In this document: piece after piece, positions 12,401 through 26,010 of the stretch
Position numbering within the stretch: position 1 is the stretch's first letter
How the letters are laid out: each line of letters begins with the position of its first letter
Notes under the pieces: model-generated
Told to the model about the DNA's origin: nothing
The model's input: the letters and a program-made list of their open reading frames with translations, nothing else
The model's database searches: none
Translations under genes and position numbers: made by a program
NCBI RefSeq assembly: GCF_000247815.1
Contig: NC_021676.1
Location: 4,555,544 to 4,619,543, forward strand
Reading direction: 5' to 3'
Origin: Ficedula albicollis
Lineage: Eukaryota; Chordata; Aves; Passeriformes; Muscicapidae
Length of the DNA: 64,000 nt

Positions 12401-15400
12401 AGGAAATACTCCAATAAAACAATAAATACTCCAGTAGGTGAATTTGGGGCAGGTTAAAGGTCCCTGAGCAGATGAACCTAAGAGGTTTCTGGAGTGCCTG
12501 GCCCTGGAGGCAGCTCTGCACTTTAATCTCTCCAAGTATTTCTTTTCACTTAGGCAATAAAAGGTCTGAAATGAAGGATTAGGGGCTGTGCAGCCCTGTG
12601 AGTGAGGAATGTCCTGGTTCTTTCTTCCCTGAGGGGAGAAGCTGTGTCTGCTGCTGGGCTCAGACAGGGGAGTGATGAACAAACCAGCAGCATCAAGGAC
12701 ATCCTGGCTTGGGATGGATCTGCCCTGGCCTTTGGGATCTGCTGTGACCCTGAACAGCAGCTCTGCACAGTCTGAGCTTCCCCTCAGTCACTGCTGGCCT
12801 CTGCTCTCGGGGTGCTGCTGCTGTGAGGAGGGACAGGAACGTGCATGAAGGGAGCAGCTCAGAATTCCTGGCACTGGGACAATTCACAGCTTGTTCCAGC
12901 CCAAAGCTTGATGTGCAGCCCTGCCCAGCTCCCCCAGACCAGGGGCTGAAGGGCTGGAACCTGGCTCAGACTCTGCCTTTCCTGCCCCAAATCCTCCCAG
13001 CTCAGCAAAGTTAGGGAGTGAGGAAACTCCACCTGGCTGCCAGAGAACATGAGCTGCATTGTGGGCCTTGATTTCTTTAATCAAGAACTTTTTACCACAC
13101 TGACCACATGTGAAATCTGAAAATCTGGGGGAAAAAATAATAGTCAGAGAGCAGCACTACAAAATAGGTGTTTTCCATGGAAGAACAGGAATTTAATCTG
13201 AGTATTTATTGCTCTGGAAAGCAGCAGCTGCTTTGGTCAGAACAGAAACGGGGCAGAGCCTTGGGCTTGTGGAGGTTCTTTTCCCCCAAAGGAGTAAATC
13301 CTCTTGGCTGAAGGAGCTGTTCAGGGATGTTCCTGGAAGGAAAACAGTTCAGGTCAGTGCTTTGGCTCTGGGAACAGTTTCCCATGTCACTGAACTAAGT
13401 CAATAACTCTTTTCCAGCTCTGATTTACATTTTACACAACACTACCTCTGAAACGTGACACCCCTTAAACCCACACAGAAAATGTGAATCTAGGAAATTT
13501 TTTTAACCTTTTATAGGCAATAAATTATTCCCATTGTGCATCCTTCAGTTTGTGCTTGGTTTTTGCTGAGTGTGAGCCATCACTTTGTTTTTGTTTCAGT
13601 GCTGTTTTTCTGTATTTGTGTTCATCACAGTCTGTGGAGAAGGAAATAATGGGATATTAGGGAGAAAAACTTAGCATATGTTAATGGGAGAAAATATTTC
13701 TGTTAAAGCTGAAGGATGATGGGGTGGCTGTGCTGGTTTTGGTGCAGTTACTGTGAGAAATTGGTATTATCCTTAATTCTGGTGTTAGTGATTGTTGGAA
13801 CATTGCTCAGTGCATCAGATGACTTAATCTGAGAGAGCAGTCAGTGATCTCAGCACTGTAAGGAAAAGGATTTTACACTTCCTGAGACATCACAGTTCAT
13901 AAATACCTCGGCAGATTTTTGTTTCAGTTGTTTCCTTTTTTTGGCATAACTTCATAGAGACCTTGTAGAAAGAATTTTGAAGTGTTAAATGAAAATGGGT
14001 CAGTAACAAACTGAGGTCAAATGTAGATTTAGACCATGTTTGTATTCAGGTTTCATCTGAAAAGAGTTCCTTGAATTTCCCCCATCACATTTCTCTCCCT
14101 GGAGTGCAGGGGAAGGGTGGCAGGATGCACAAGGGGGATGGAGAGAAGGAGGCACAAGGAGGCAGAAATGAAGGTTCTGGGTTTTAATCAAGATAATTTC
14201 AATAAATTAAAAGGTTTCTGTGCTGTGGAAAACAAGAGCTTCTGCTTTGTCTGCAGATTTTGTGAAATACAGTTCAAAAAGTCATTGGCAAATCCACTGA
14301 GTTGTGCTGGGGGAAAACTTTCTTCTCCAGTAGGAATTTTATCATTTCTGGGGTTGTTTCTGGAATTACTGAGTGTGTGTGAACACTCAGGTGCAGATTT
14401 ACAATGTGCACAGACACACTGAACTTGATCACAGTAGCTCTACAAAGGTATTTTAACTTGAAATGTTAATGGAATTCTTCTCAAGTAGATTTCATTTGCT
14501 CTTATTTTTCTGTCTTGCTGCATATCAATTGCATAGTTCTGAAAATTAGTCAAATACATCCATACAAAAATGGTTTATTGTTTATGTCCTTGCAACTGGT
14601 AACTTTCAGGCTTGGAAATTTATGAAAATGCCCATAATGATATTTCTAAGTAATTTTGGCAAATAAATAAACTGCTGTATTTCTGAAGAGATCATGAATC
14701 TTCTGCCACAATAACTTCTGCTTTATTTTCACTGTAGGAATCAGTTTCATTTTTAAAAAATTGAAAATTAAATATTACTGTATAACTTGGATGTTTTCCT
14801 TTGCCTGCAAAACAGGATAATTGATGATTTAAAATCTTTTATCATTTCCTTCTGGGCCAATTCCTTAAGCTTTGTAACCTGAGCATATTCCTGAGTTTCT
14901 GTGTGAAAATCTTTATTTATATTGCATTTTTATGATTTGTATCAGTATGTGTAGCAAAGAAACTACTACAAACCTTCAACTGAAGTACCTCCACTATGGT
15001 CCAGGACACCTGATCTGGGCATTTTGAGTGCCAGATGCCCAGAGAAACAGTCCAGACATTTGTATTGAGTTGGTTTTCTGTGTATATAAAGGGTATTTAT
15101 AATCTTGTATTAACAGAGTCATCATTGGAAATGCTGATTTCCTGCTTTAGAAGCCTGCTCAGCTATTTTTATAAAAAACGTTGGTCTTCGCCTTAATTTT
15201 TTTTTTTTTTGTGAAAAGTTGTGCCATAGATATTTTAACTTATCCACAGATCCTTGACAGAGTTTGCTTTGACTTCTGTTAATTAATTATTTCTTCCTCA
15301 AACTGTCCTAATTTGTTTTTTCTTCCAAATGCATCTCAAGGTTGATTTGCTTTCTTAATTTTTTTTTTTTTTGAAGATCCCTTCATCTGCATGCTTTGGT

Positions 15401-15625
15401 AGCTCGAGTTTTTCCTCTGTAGTTCATTGTTTATAGTTTAGAAGAACCTTTTATTGAAACCCCCTGAAGTAATGCTTGTACAAATGTATTTAGGGTGGCC
15501 CAGATGGTCAGAGAAAAGGGCTATTTAGCATTGGTAAATTTGTCTACTGACTCAAGGATATTTTTCTACGTCTGTCAAGTTTGGGACTATGGAGAAATGA
15601 AATAAAGGTGAACTAACTCCTTTTC
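9432..15625 (+). other. HDX: HDX 3' untranslated region
   Basis: About 6.2 kb without a supported coding exon follows the HDX stop. The last 2 kb (about 13.5-15.6 kb) is A+T-rich with many ATTTA and TTTT stretches, typical of a long regulated 3' UTR. Possible earlier poly(A) signals are AATAAA near 9991 and 14662-14671, but the AATAAA at 15601 with a downstream GT-rich region looks like the principal end. The cleavage position is estimated. The 10.4-13.4 kb part is more GC-balanced and I recognise nothing coding in it. Confidence 0.65.
15601..15606 (+). terminator. HDX: Poly(A) signal AATAAA, probable distal HDX 3' end
   Basis: A canonical AATAAA lies in an A/T-rich context and is followed 30-70 bases later by T/GT-rich sequence (tctgtctttattgtgg; ttcagttctgttc), the usual downstream element. 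Repetitive intergenic DNA begins about 230 bases further on. Confidence 0.6.
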
Positions 15626-15840
15626 CTACATGAACTTCTCAGTTTCTGTCTTTATTGTGGCCTTGTAAATGTTCAGTTCTGTTCAGAGCAACAAGAATTA
15701 AATCCACATCAGAGCTCAGCCCATAGAAATTAATTTATTTATGGAGTGGCTTTTTAGAATTAGAATTTTATACAGAATTTTATACAGAACTGGGAGCCCT
15801 CTGTCCCAGGAGCAGTGAAATGTCCCTTCCCAAAATGGGG

Positions 15841-17444
15841 TTTGTGTCCAATGAAGGCACTGCACACCCAGCACCGACCCAGCTCAGTTCACGTTGAGCT
15901 ATGGGGCTTTTAAAAGCAATTTTAAAGCACTTTGTGCTCTTTTCATCCCATCCCTTGGCATTTCCTAAGTTAAAGATCTCCAGAGCCAAATCCCGTGGCC
16001 TCATCCCCAGTGCAGGGGATGGAAAGTGGGGACGCTTGTTGGAGCTGATGTTGGGTGGCTCCAGGAGCAATCCTGGCGCTGGAAGGAGCAGCCGGGCTGC
16101 GGGGGGAGCCCGAGGGGCAGGGACAGGAGTGGAACTGGGTTCAGCCCCAGGGATGGTGAAAGAGCCCGAGGGACCGCACGGAAAAGGGGTTTGGTGCGGG
16201 CTGCGTGCCCTGGTGCCGGGCGGGGACGCGGCAGCGCGTCCGGGCGGATCCCGAGATTCCCAAATCCCGAAATTCCCGATCCCCAAATTCCCGGGTCCCG
16301 CAATTCCTGGGCCCTGCAATTCTCGGATCCCGAAATTCCCGGGTCCCGCAATTCCCGGATCCTGACATTTCAGGGTCCCCCAATACCCGGATCCCGCAGT
16401 CCCCGGCCCCCCGTTTGTGTCCAATGAAGGCACTGCACACCCAGCACCGACCCAGCTCAGTTCACGTTGAGCTATGGGGCTTTTAAAAGCAATTTTAAAG
16501 CACTTTGTGCTCTTTTCATCCCATCCCTTGGCATTTCCTAAGTTAAAGACCTCCAGAGCCAAATCCNNNNNNNNNNNNNNNNNNNNNNNNNNNNNNNNNN
16601 NNNNNNNNNNNNNNNNNNNNNNNNNNNNNNNNNNNNNNNNNNNNNNNNNNNNNNNNNNNNNNNNNNNNNNNNNNNNNNNNNNNNNNNNNNNNNNNNNNNN
16701 NNNNNNNNNNNNNNNNNNNNNNNNNNNNNNNNNNNNNNNNNNNNNNNNNNNNNNNNNNNNNNNNNNNNNNNNNNNNNNNNNNNNNNNNNNNNNNNNNNNN
16801 NNNNNNNNNNNNNNNNNNNNNNNNNNNNNNNNNNNNNNNNNNNNNNNNNNNNNNNNNNNNNNNNNNNNNNNNNNNNNNNNNNNNNNNNNNNNNNNNNNNN
16901 NNNNCCCAGCTCAGTTCACGTTGAGCTATGGGGCTTTTAAAAGCAATTTTAAAGCACTTTGTGCTCTTTTCATCCCATCCCTTGGCATTTCCTAAGTTAA
17001 AGACCTCCAGAGCCAAATCCCGTGGCCTCATCCCCAGTGCAGGGGATGGAAAGTGGGGACGCTTGTTGGAGCTGATGTTGGGTGGCTCCAGGAGCAATCC
17101 TGGCGCTGGAAGGAGCAGCCGGGGTGCGGGGGGAGCCCGAGGGGCAGGGACAGGAGTGGAACTGGGTTCAGCCCCAGGGATGGTGAAAGAGCCCGAGGGA
17201 CCGCACGGAAAAGGGGTTTGGTGCGGGCTGCGTGCCCTGGTGCCGGGCGGGGACGCGGCAGCGCGTCCGGGCGGATCCCGAGATTCCCAAATCCCGAAAT
17301 TCCCGATCCCCAAATTCCCGGGTCCCGCAATTCCTGGGCCCTGCAATTCTCGGATCCCGAAATTCCCGGGTCCCGCAATTCCCGGATCCTGACATTTCAG
17401 GGTCCCCCAATACCCGGATCCCGCAGTCCCCGGCCCCCCCAATT
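15841..17444 (+). repeat. Three copies of a ~573-bp GC-rich unit interrupted by an assembly gap
   Basis: The unit starting tttgtgtccaatgaaggc occurs at 15841 and 16414 (offset 573). The block starting cccagctcagttcacg occurs at 15878, 16451 and 16905. The second copy runs into the N gap, and the third resumes after it and continues into a longer minisatellite. The copies differ by only a few bases. The 3' part of each unit is itself a minisatellite of ...attcccg... motifs. Confidence 0.88.
16567..16904. other. Assembly gap (338 N)
   Basis: A run of N flanked by copies of the same repeat unit. The copy number across the gap is unresolved, and the length is probably estimated. Confidence 0.99.
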
Positions 17445-17850
17445 CTTGTATCCCGCAATTCCCGGATCCCGAAATTCCCGGGTCCCGCAATTCCCGTGTC
17501 CCCCAATTCCCGTATCCCCCAATCCCGTATCCCGCAATTCCCGTGTCCCTCAATTCCCGTATCTCTCAATTCCCGGGTCCCCCAATTCCCGGATTCCCCA
17601 ATTCCTGTATCCCTCAATTCCTGTGTCCCCCAATCCCGGATCTCCCAATTCCCGTGTCCTCCAATTCCCGGATCCCCCAATTCCCGTATCCCGCAGTTCC
17701 CGTGTCCCCCAATTCCCGGATCCCCCAATTCCCGGATCCCGCAGTTCCCGTGTCCCTCAATTCCTGTATCCCTAATTCCCGTGTCCCCCAATTCCCATAT
17801 CCCCCAATTCCCGTGTCCCCCAATTCCCGTGTCCCGCAGTTCCCGTGTCC
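17273..17850 (+). repeat. GC-rich minisatellite, ~16-18-bp unit (CCCAATTCCCGTGTC-like)
   Basis: More than 30 imperfect copies of a unit such as cccaattcccgtgtc or cccgcaattcccggatc. The minus strand carries regularly spaced GGG runs, so it has G-quadruplex potential. A shorter array of the same motif sits at 16250-16410. Long Ile/Pro/Ser- or Gly-rich open frames across it are by-products of the repeat. Confidence 0.93.
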
Positions 17851-18602
17851 CGCCGCTGCCGGTGCTGGCCCCGCTGGCAGGTGGCGATGTGGCCGCATCC
17901 CGCGGGATCACCGGGCTCCTCTCCTCCTGCCCTTCAATTTGCATAATCCTGGTTAATTAAACTCTCCAAAGTCACCCAAACTCCGAGCTCAGCTCTCGTC
18001 CAGCTTCGGAATTTCGGCTGCCGAGAGGGAGAGGAAAACCAGAGAGAACATGGATGGAGAGGAGTTAAACCTCTCTGACCCTAAAGATTTAGTAACAAAT
18101 GTTCTGGGACTCGAACTCGGGTGTTTTGGGAAAAGCCCACCCGAGCCGGGTGCTGCTGCGGCTCCATTGCCACCTGGTGGCAAAAACCACCAGGAACTGA
18201 GGAAAAAAATGCCTTGAATTGTGACCGTACTTCACATTTCAGAATTAACAACTATTTTTGTCTCAATGAAAGATCGAATATACAAATAAATCTGGAATTT
18301 AGTGAAGAGGAGACTGAGATCAGACTGAAGGTGCAGCCATAAACCAGGAGCATATTCCAGTTTAATTTCCCCAGGTGGATTTAGGTTTGGGGGCACCAAA
18401 GTTCTTGATTTTTTGTTATTTGTTGCTAGAAATCTGGAATAATTTTGGACTGTGTAGAATTTTTTCACTAGAAAAAGCTCGTTTGACTTTCTTTGAAGGA
18501 AAATTTCTTCCCAACCTCAATCTTCCCTGGCAATCTCCTCTCTTCTGTCAAACATGAAATTTTCAATTAAAAGCTCTTCTTTCCTCTGAAGGTTTTGAGC
18601 TT

Positions 18603-18700
18603 GGTCAGAATTCAGGAGAATTTGAAGTGAATTTTGGAGAGTCACTCAGCACGGTCAGAATTCAGGAGAATTTGAAGTGAATTTCGGAGAATCACTCAGC
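18603..18700 (+). repeat. Two-copy 50-bp tandem repeat
   Basis: The block ggtcagaattcaggagaatt through agtcactcagc is repeated with an offset of 50 bases and a couple of substitutions (ttttggagag versus tttcggagaa). Confidence 0.9.
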
Positions 18701-20814
18701 AGGTCCAGCCCCTCAAGAATGGACAGAGCAGGACAGCAGCAACCACACCAGGGGAGCTCATTTTGGGAAGGCCAAATCCTTGGAATGGCACCTGGGAATA
18801 AGACACTCCACCAGCTCAAAGACCATGGGTTAATTAACCTGAATTTCATGTTCTGTAAATCATTTAACAGTTGCAAACCCATTGCAACCAATCCCCCAGG
18901 CCTTCATTCCCATAATAGTAATAAATGTCTCACTGTGATCTGAACTATAAACAGATTTCATGAATTCTGCCAGAAATTGAATATTGAATTATTTCTTTAT
19001 GCCCACATGTCTTTCCTGGTTTGCTTAATTCTGCCAAATATTTAGCTCAGCCTTCTCTTCTCTCAGCAGCCCACACTCTCCCGGCTACATCATCCCATTT
19101 TTGGACCATTATTTAAAATTTCAGGCTTTTTACAGAGCCTGGCCAAGGAATCCAAACTGATCAGGGAGGAATGAAGCAGCTGAGGGTGCTCAGGGAGGGA
19201 TGAGGTTGTGGGCTCCTCACCAAACACCTGCACAGCCAAGCAGCAGGGTTTGAACCCACTAATGCTGGCACAGGCTCCCTGCTTTAGCCCTTTTTGGGAA
19301 AAATCCCACTGGAATGTGTATTTTACCTAATCTGGGCCATGGGAAGAGGATGGACACATTTCTGCATGTTCTACAACCACACTTCAGAAATAGATGATTT
19401 TCTGAGTTTCTGTTCTTTAGAATGTTAATTAATCTATATTTTTTTCATACAAAACCCCAGAGTGTGTGGCTAAAAATGCCATTTCTTGCTGTCATGGGGG
19501 CTGTGAGCTGCTGTGATCTGTGTCCTCTGCAAGAACCAGGACTCACAATTTTCAGAGCAAGTACTGCCGATGGCCTGAAGACAGGTAGAAAATATTGACA
19601 AAATGTCAGCAATTAGCAGTAAAACCCTTTTAATTTGTGCAAACATCCCCAGATAAAGACTCCTATCACCTCTGCAGATGGTTTTCAATTGGTTTTGCCC
19701 TCTTTAATTCAGCTGAAGGAGCTGAGATAAGAGCTGCCCCATTCAGTGCCCTGTCCTGGGGGAGCAGGAGCAGCTGGGGCTCCCTGCTGTGCTCCCAGCC
19801 CGGGGACAGGTTTGGGGACAGGTTTGGGGACAGGGACGGGTGGCAGCACCAGCTGCTCGCTGCTCCCACGCCAGAGCCATGTGTTGATTCACTCTGTAAT
19901 TGATTTGGGCAACTCGAGGCAATCGGTTTCCAAGATACCACATCCTTCAGATATTTAAAACCCCTCTCGCTGGCAGTGCATTATATTTAAATGTCGATGG
20001 ATGATCTGGGTGTGTATTTATAGCTCAGATGGGCTCTGGGAATGGGCTGTGCATGGCTGGGCAGGGAGTGTGTGTGCCTGGAATTCCGTGGGGGCTGGGG
20101 CAGTGGGGGCCCCTCTGAGTCACCCCAAAATCAGTATCCCACCACGGCTCTGAGGTTCTGTTGGCTCCACCACGCTGGGGTTCAGTGCAGCTCCAATTAA
20201 CAGCCAGGCCATGAGCAGTAATTAGAGACTGATTGCAGATTTTCCCTCGCAACAGTGATTGCAGATTTCCCACCTGGGGCAGTGACCAGTCCAGCCAGGT
20301 AAGGGACATTTTGTTTGCTGTTTCTGTAATGACAGGGACATCTCTCCATCACCTCCCCACCTCCACACTACTGCCATGGCTCAGACAGGGACCACTCCCT
20401 TCCAGCAGAGAATGTTTGCTTCCTGGAAAAAGGAAATTTCCAAAGAAGAGAGAGGAAAGAAGAGAGTGTTGTCATCTCGCTCTGAATGTCCAACAACAAC
20501 AACAACAAAAGTGGAAATATTGGTTAAATCAATTGGGTATTATGAGACCTGGAGCTGCACACACGTCTTGTGAGCTCAAGGGTTTCAATGTGGAAAGAAA
20601 ACTTGTGTATGCAGAAGAGGGGGCAGCTCAGCAGGCAGGAGAGGCAGAGATAACCTGGGAGGTGGGTGGGGACAGGGACGCTCAGGTCACCCCATCTCAG
20701 AGTGGCTCTGCAGAGCAGGAATGACCAGAGCTGTAAATACACCAAGAACGGAGGTAAAACAAAGGGTTGGATTTGTGGCCTCCTGCCTTTGCCACCATCA
20801 TGATTTGGGCTTAA

Positions 20815-20895
20815 AGGGGGGATCCAGGGTCACACATCAGCCAAAGGCTCGATGACCTCAGAGCTCTTTTCCAACCTAGAGGATTCTGTGAAATC
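20815..20895 (+). mobile_element. Short CR1 3'-end fragment
   Basis: Contains ggctcgatgacctcagagct followed by cttttccaacctagaggatt, a diverged CR1 3' terminus in + orientation. Confidence 0.6.
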
Positions 20896-21190
20896 TTCCT
20901 TCCATCCATCCCTTGGGCGTGTGTATCCTCAGGAGGCCACAGCAGGAAGGGAACAGGACTGATCCAGCTTGGAAGGGTTAACAAAGGTTAAACTGAGACA
21001 CAAAGTGCCCATGCACGATGGAGAAATGGAAACTGGTAAAACAAGAAGAGCTGGGAATGCTCAGAGTGCCACAGCCGTGGACATCGAGGTCCTGGGGGAG
21101 ACAGGGAGAGCAGCAGGGAACGGGAGCAGAACACAACAAATGCTGGGGTGGGAGGGCTGGCCCCGGCTGAGCCTTCAGGAGGCTCGGAGC

Positions 21191-22197
<1,007 letters not shown>

Positions 22198-22339
22198 CCG
22201 CTGCCGCGGCTCGGGGGGAGCCGCTCCCGGGAAGCGGCGCGGGGCGGGATGTGAGAGCGCTGACAGCGCTGCCCGTGGGAGTAGCTGTGGGCTGGGATGA
22301 CGGGTGATTTTTGGCTCGATAAGGAAAAAATAAAACCCA

Positions 22340-22378
<39 letters not shown>

Positions 22379-22961
22379 TTTGCTTCACTATGAGCTTCAT
22401 ACTGTGGACTTTTCACTGGAATGTTTTAGGGCTGGAATACAGGCAAGGAAAGGAGAATCCGTGCACAAAGTAATGGCTTGTTTAAAAGCAGTGTAGTAAT
22501 AAGCAAAAATTAAAATCCAGTCCATTAGAAAATCCCCTGCTTAAGAGGTTTTAAAAGCTGTTTTTACCCTTATCTACTAATAATGTTGAGTTATTTATAT
22601 TTTTTCATATCCTAAAGGTTTTACAATGGCAAGTATTTTTGCTGGAAGCATTTCTTAGTTCAATGTATGAGAGCTTGAACAGATCCCACTCATGATCTGG
22701 ATAAACTGAGTCATTCCAGCTTTCTCATGCTAAGATCTGACCTTTGATAGCTTCAATTTACTCTTTTTGGGTCACTCCTTGAACTGCTTCGTCATTTACA
22801 GCAAACCACCGAGGATTATAAATGTGTTTAGGGCTGATCAGGCTGGTCACTGAGGGGTTAAGGACACCTGTAAAAGTTCAGACCATGATTTCCAGCTCAA
22901 AAACTTTTTGAGGGAGGAGGGAATGGGGTCCTTGGGAGGTGTCAATAGGACACAGAATTGA

Positions 22962-23390
22962 AGGAACTTTAAATCCCATCCAGTGCCACCCCTGCCAGGG
23001 GCAGGGACACCTTCCACTGTCCCAGGCTGCTCCAAGCTCCATCCAGCCTGGCCTTGGACACTTCCAGGGATCCAGGGGCAGCCACAGCTCTGGGCACCCT
23101 GTGCCAGGGCCTCCCCACCCTGAGAGGGAGGAGTTTTTTGCTAATATCCCATCTAACCCTACTGTCTGGCAGTTTGAAGCCATCGGAAATCGTCTCTCTC
23201 CATCCTCCCTCTGGGCTCCCTCCAGGCACTGGACAGCCACAATGGGATCTCTTCTCCAGGCTGGACAAGCTCAGCTCTCCCAACCTCTCCCTGCAGCAGA
23301 GCTGCTCCATCCCTCTGATCATCCTGCTGCCTCCTCTGGGATATTTCAGTCCTGTTGAGCTGCAGTGCCATCCCAGTGCTTCTGGCTTTT
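22962..23390 (-). mobile_element. CR1 LINE fragment, 3' region, minus orientation
   Basis: Read on the minus strand it ends in the CR1 3' region. On the + strand one sees aactttaaatcccatccag, tgccacccctgccaggggca, gctccatccagcctggcctt, then upstream CR1 sequence such as gggatctcttctccaggctg. The reverse-transcriptase ORF is broken. CR1 fragments of this size are usual in bird genomes. Confidence 0.8.
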
Positions 23391-25635
23391 CCCAAGGATC
23401 CCCAGCCTGTGTGAATTCCTCACCCCTTCCACGGCCAGCCAGGAATGGGAGCAGCAGCCAAGGTGTCTGCAGGGGAGCTCTCCCTGTTCTGCAGCTGCAC
23501 GGAGCAGAATGGAACAGAGGTGCCACTGTGACAGGCCAACAGCTCTGGAAAAGCACTCCCAGAGTCTCCAAGCGGATTTGGAGGAAGCCAGAACCGCGGG
23601 GTTGGAGTTAAACAAACAAGCAGACAAACAGGGAATGACAATTTTGGGCTCCCCTGAGCTCCCTGCAGCTCTCGGTGGGTTCAGCAGATCCATCAGAGTG
23701 ACACGAGGGGAGTCAGAGGGAAATGCTGAGCAATCAGAGTGGCATTTTATGGAGGAAAAATCCTTTGAGGAGAAAATATTTATGGCAAATGTTCTGTACA
23801 GAAAACTGATACCATGTGTTTATCCCATTAAAATCGTATCTAAGGGGTCTTGGGGTCTCCTGCTGGTTCTGTGCTCAGGTAATCAACTCCCTCACTCAAA
23901 AAATGCCATTAATTGAGTCCATTGGGTGCAAAAAAATGCTATTAATTGAATCCATTTGGTCCACTGTGTCCAAAAAAATGCCAATTATTGACATAAAATG
24001 GGTTCATAGTTTTATTTGTAGCGTTAATACAGATGGAATCATCTCTGAGTGAAAACATCTTCCACCTAGAGTGCCAAATAGCCAATATTAATAGCTAGGT
24101 GCAACATAAAATACTTTATAAGTGTCTTATTAAAATGCATGAAGCAGTAAGGACTTTGTCATAACGGAAGAAATACATTACTTCTGTTGCTGCAAGCTTA
24201 ATGATTGTTCTTAATCACCCATTGTTTGGTGATTGAAAATTTGGAAAGGTGTTTTAATTTAAATTTTGAAGCATTCTCAGAGTTCATGAGCTTCTGAAAG
24301 GCATTGCTGGGAGGCAGTTGTGGCACTCACAAAGGCACAATTTCACAGTAAATCCAAGCTGCTGCTCGCCCAGCCAAACGCTGCCTCAAGCCCTCGCTGC
24401 TGAGCTCAGGGACAATTTTAGATATCATTTAACAAGGCTGACTTCTTCCTCCCAGTTAATTTGAACTTCAGCCCTTGATCATCTGCCTCTGTTTATGCGC
24501 AGTTATCCACCCTTGAAAATTTTCAAATTAATATTTCGCTGTGAATATTGGAAGTATTTTAATTCTGACTATCTCTTTCAATGGCTCCTGTAATTACAAG
24601 GTATGTCATTCATTTGAGATTTAAATCTGCTTCCTTCCCACACAAACCCAGCATTATTTCTTTTTTCCTCAAGATTACTGTTAGCAGATTTTAAAAGTGA
24701 GGCTTATTAATTTTTTTGTATTAAAAAATCAGATGCTCCTCTTTGGAAGAGTCCTGCCCTGCTGCTTTTTGCTGGCCTTCCAGAGGCATCAGTACCACAC
24801 TGTGTTTGTTGCAGGAAGAAAAATCAAAGATTCTCCTTTTATGAGATAAATATCGGTGCTCAGAATTACATTCTTTAAACTTGCTTCAAAACACCAAAAC
24901 TGGTGAAATGCAAACTGAAACTAGGCTGGAGCTGAGGTTTTGTAGCTTTGCTAGGGAGGCTGAGGTGCCCCAGCAGAATTATTCTTGCTGTTCAGAGGTG
25001 GTTCATTGCTGTGGCTCTGCTGCTGGGCTGGGCTGTGGTAAGAGCCGTTCTAGAAGTCTGACCTCATCCTGTGAGATGTTTCCTCCCTTGAGTGCTCCTG
25101 TTTCCCACTGAAGCCAATTCACAACATTTACTAAAAATCCCTCCCATTAAGGGCGGTGACAATCTGCCTCTCTTGTGGCGTGGACTGGATTTTTTTCCTT
25201 ATCACTGAAAGTCTGCTCGTCTGTCAATTTTTTAGCACTTTCGGCTGCTCTGCCACAGCTCCATCGATGCCTGTGACAGCTCCTCAGTGAGAGGACAAGG
25301 AGCTCTTTCAGTGTCAAAGTCAACTTGTTGAAGACTCTCCATAATTGCTTGTCCCTGTAGATTTACAGCAAAGGAGGGAACGTGACAAAGAACTAGGAGT
25401 GGTGGTGAGCCCTGTCGCTCCTTACTCAGCACCCCGTGGCTGCTGGTGGTTATTAAGAAGGAGGTAATGACTTGCAAAGTGTTTTGTGGCATTTCTCTGT
25501 AGGAAAGACACTGATTAAAGATCCATTGGCTGGCAGTTGCTGCTTCAGGTTTGTCCTGGAAAAGCTCAATGTGACTGGGACAGTGATGTCTTGCTGTGCT
25601 GTTGGATCGTGTTGGAGGATGGGCAGTGAATTCCT
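23391..25635. other. Intergenic, A+T-rich, no gene recognised
   Basis: Holds A+T-rich, apparently unique sequence, notably 24060-24720, with homeodomain-core TTAAT/ATTAA words. No exon is supported on either strand. The region may contain conserved non-coding elements, but this cannot be judged from one sequence. Confidence 0.5.
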
Positions 25636-25941
25636 GTAGGGAAAGGCAGGGTCCCGAATCCCTGAGGCTGGGAAAGACCTCTGGGACCATCGAGCCCAGC
25701 CTGGGACCGATCCCCACCCTGTCCCCAGCCCAGAGCACTGAGTGCCACCTCCAGTCCTTCTGGGGACACCCCCGGGGATGGAGAGTCCGAACCTCCCTGG
25801 GCAGTTCCAGTGCCTGACCACCTTTCCATGGGGAAATTCCTGCTGCTGTCCAACCTGAGCCCATCCTGGCCCAGCCTGAGGCTGTTCCCTCTCCTCCTGT
25901 CCCTGTTCCCGGCTGTCCCCTCCTGTCAGGGAGTTGTGCAG

Positions 25942-26010
<69 letters not shown>

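Larger units (their letters stand above)
17851..21189. other. Intergenic sequence, no gene recognised
   Basis: Mostly unique intergenic DNA. It includes a two-copy 50-bp repeat at 18603-18700, a short CAA run near 20490 and a CR1 fragment at 20815-20895. No ORF resembles a known protein. Confidence 0.6.

Noticed and set aside
16543..17960. Several 240-336-residue ORFs rich in Ile/Pro/Ser or Gly/Ile/Arg on both strands
   Set aside because: They follow the minisatellite period and one crosses the N gap; open frames on both strands show it is repeat composition.
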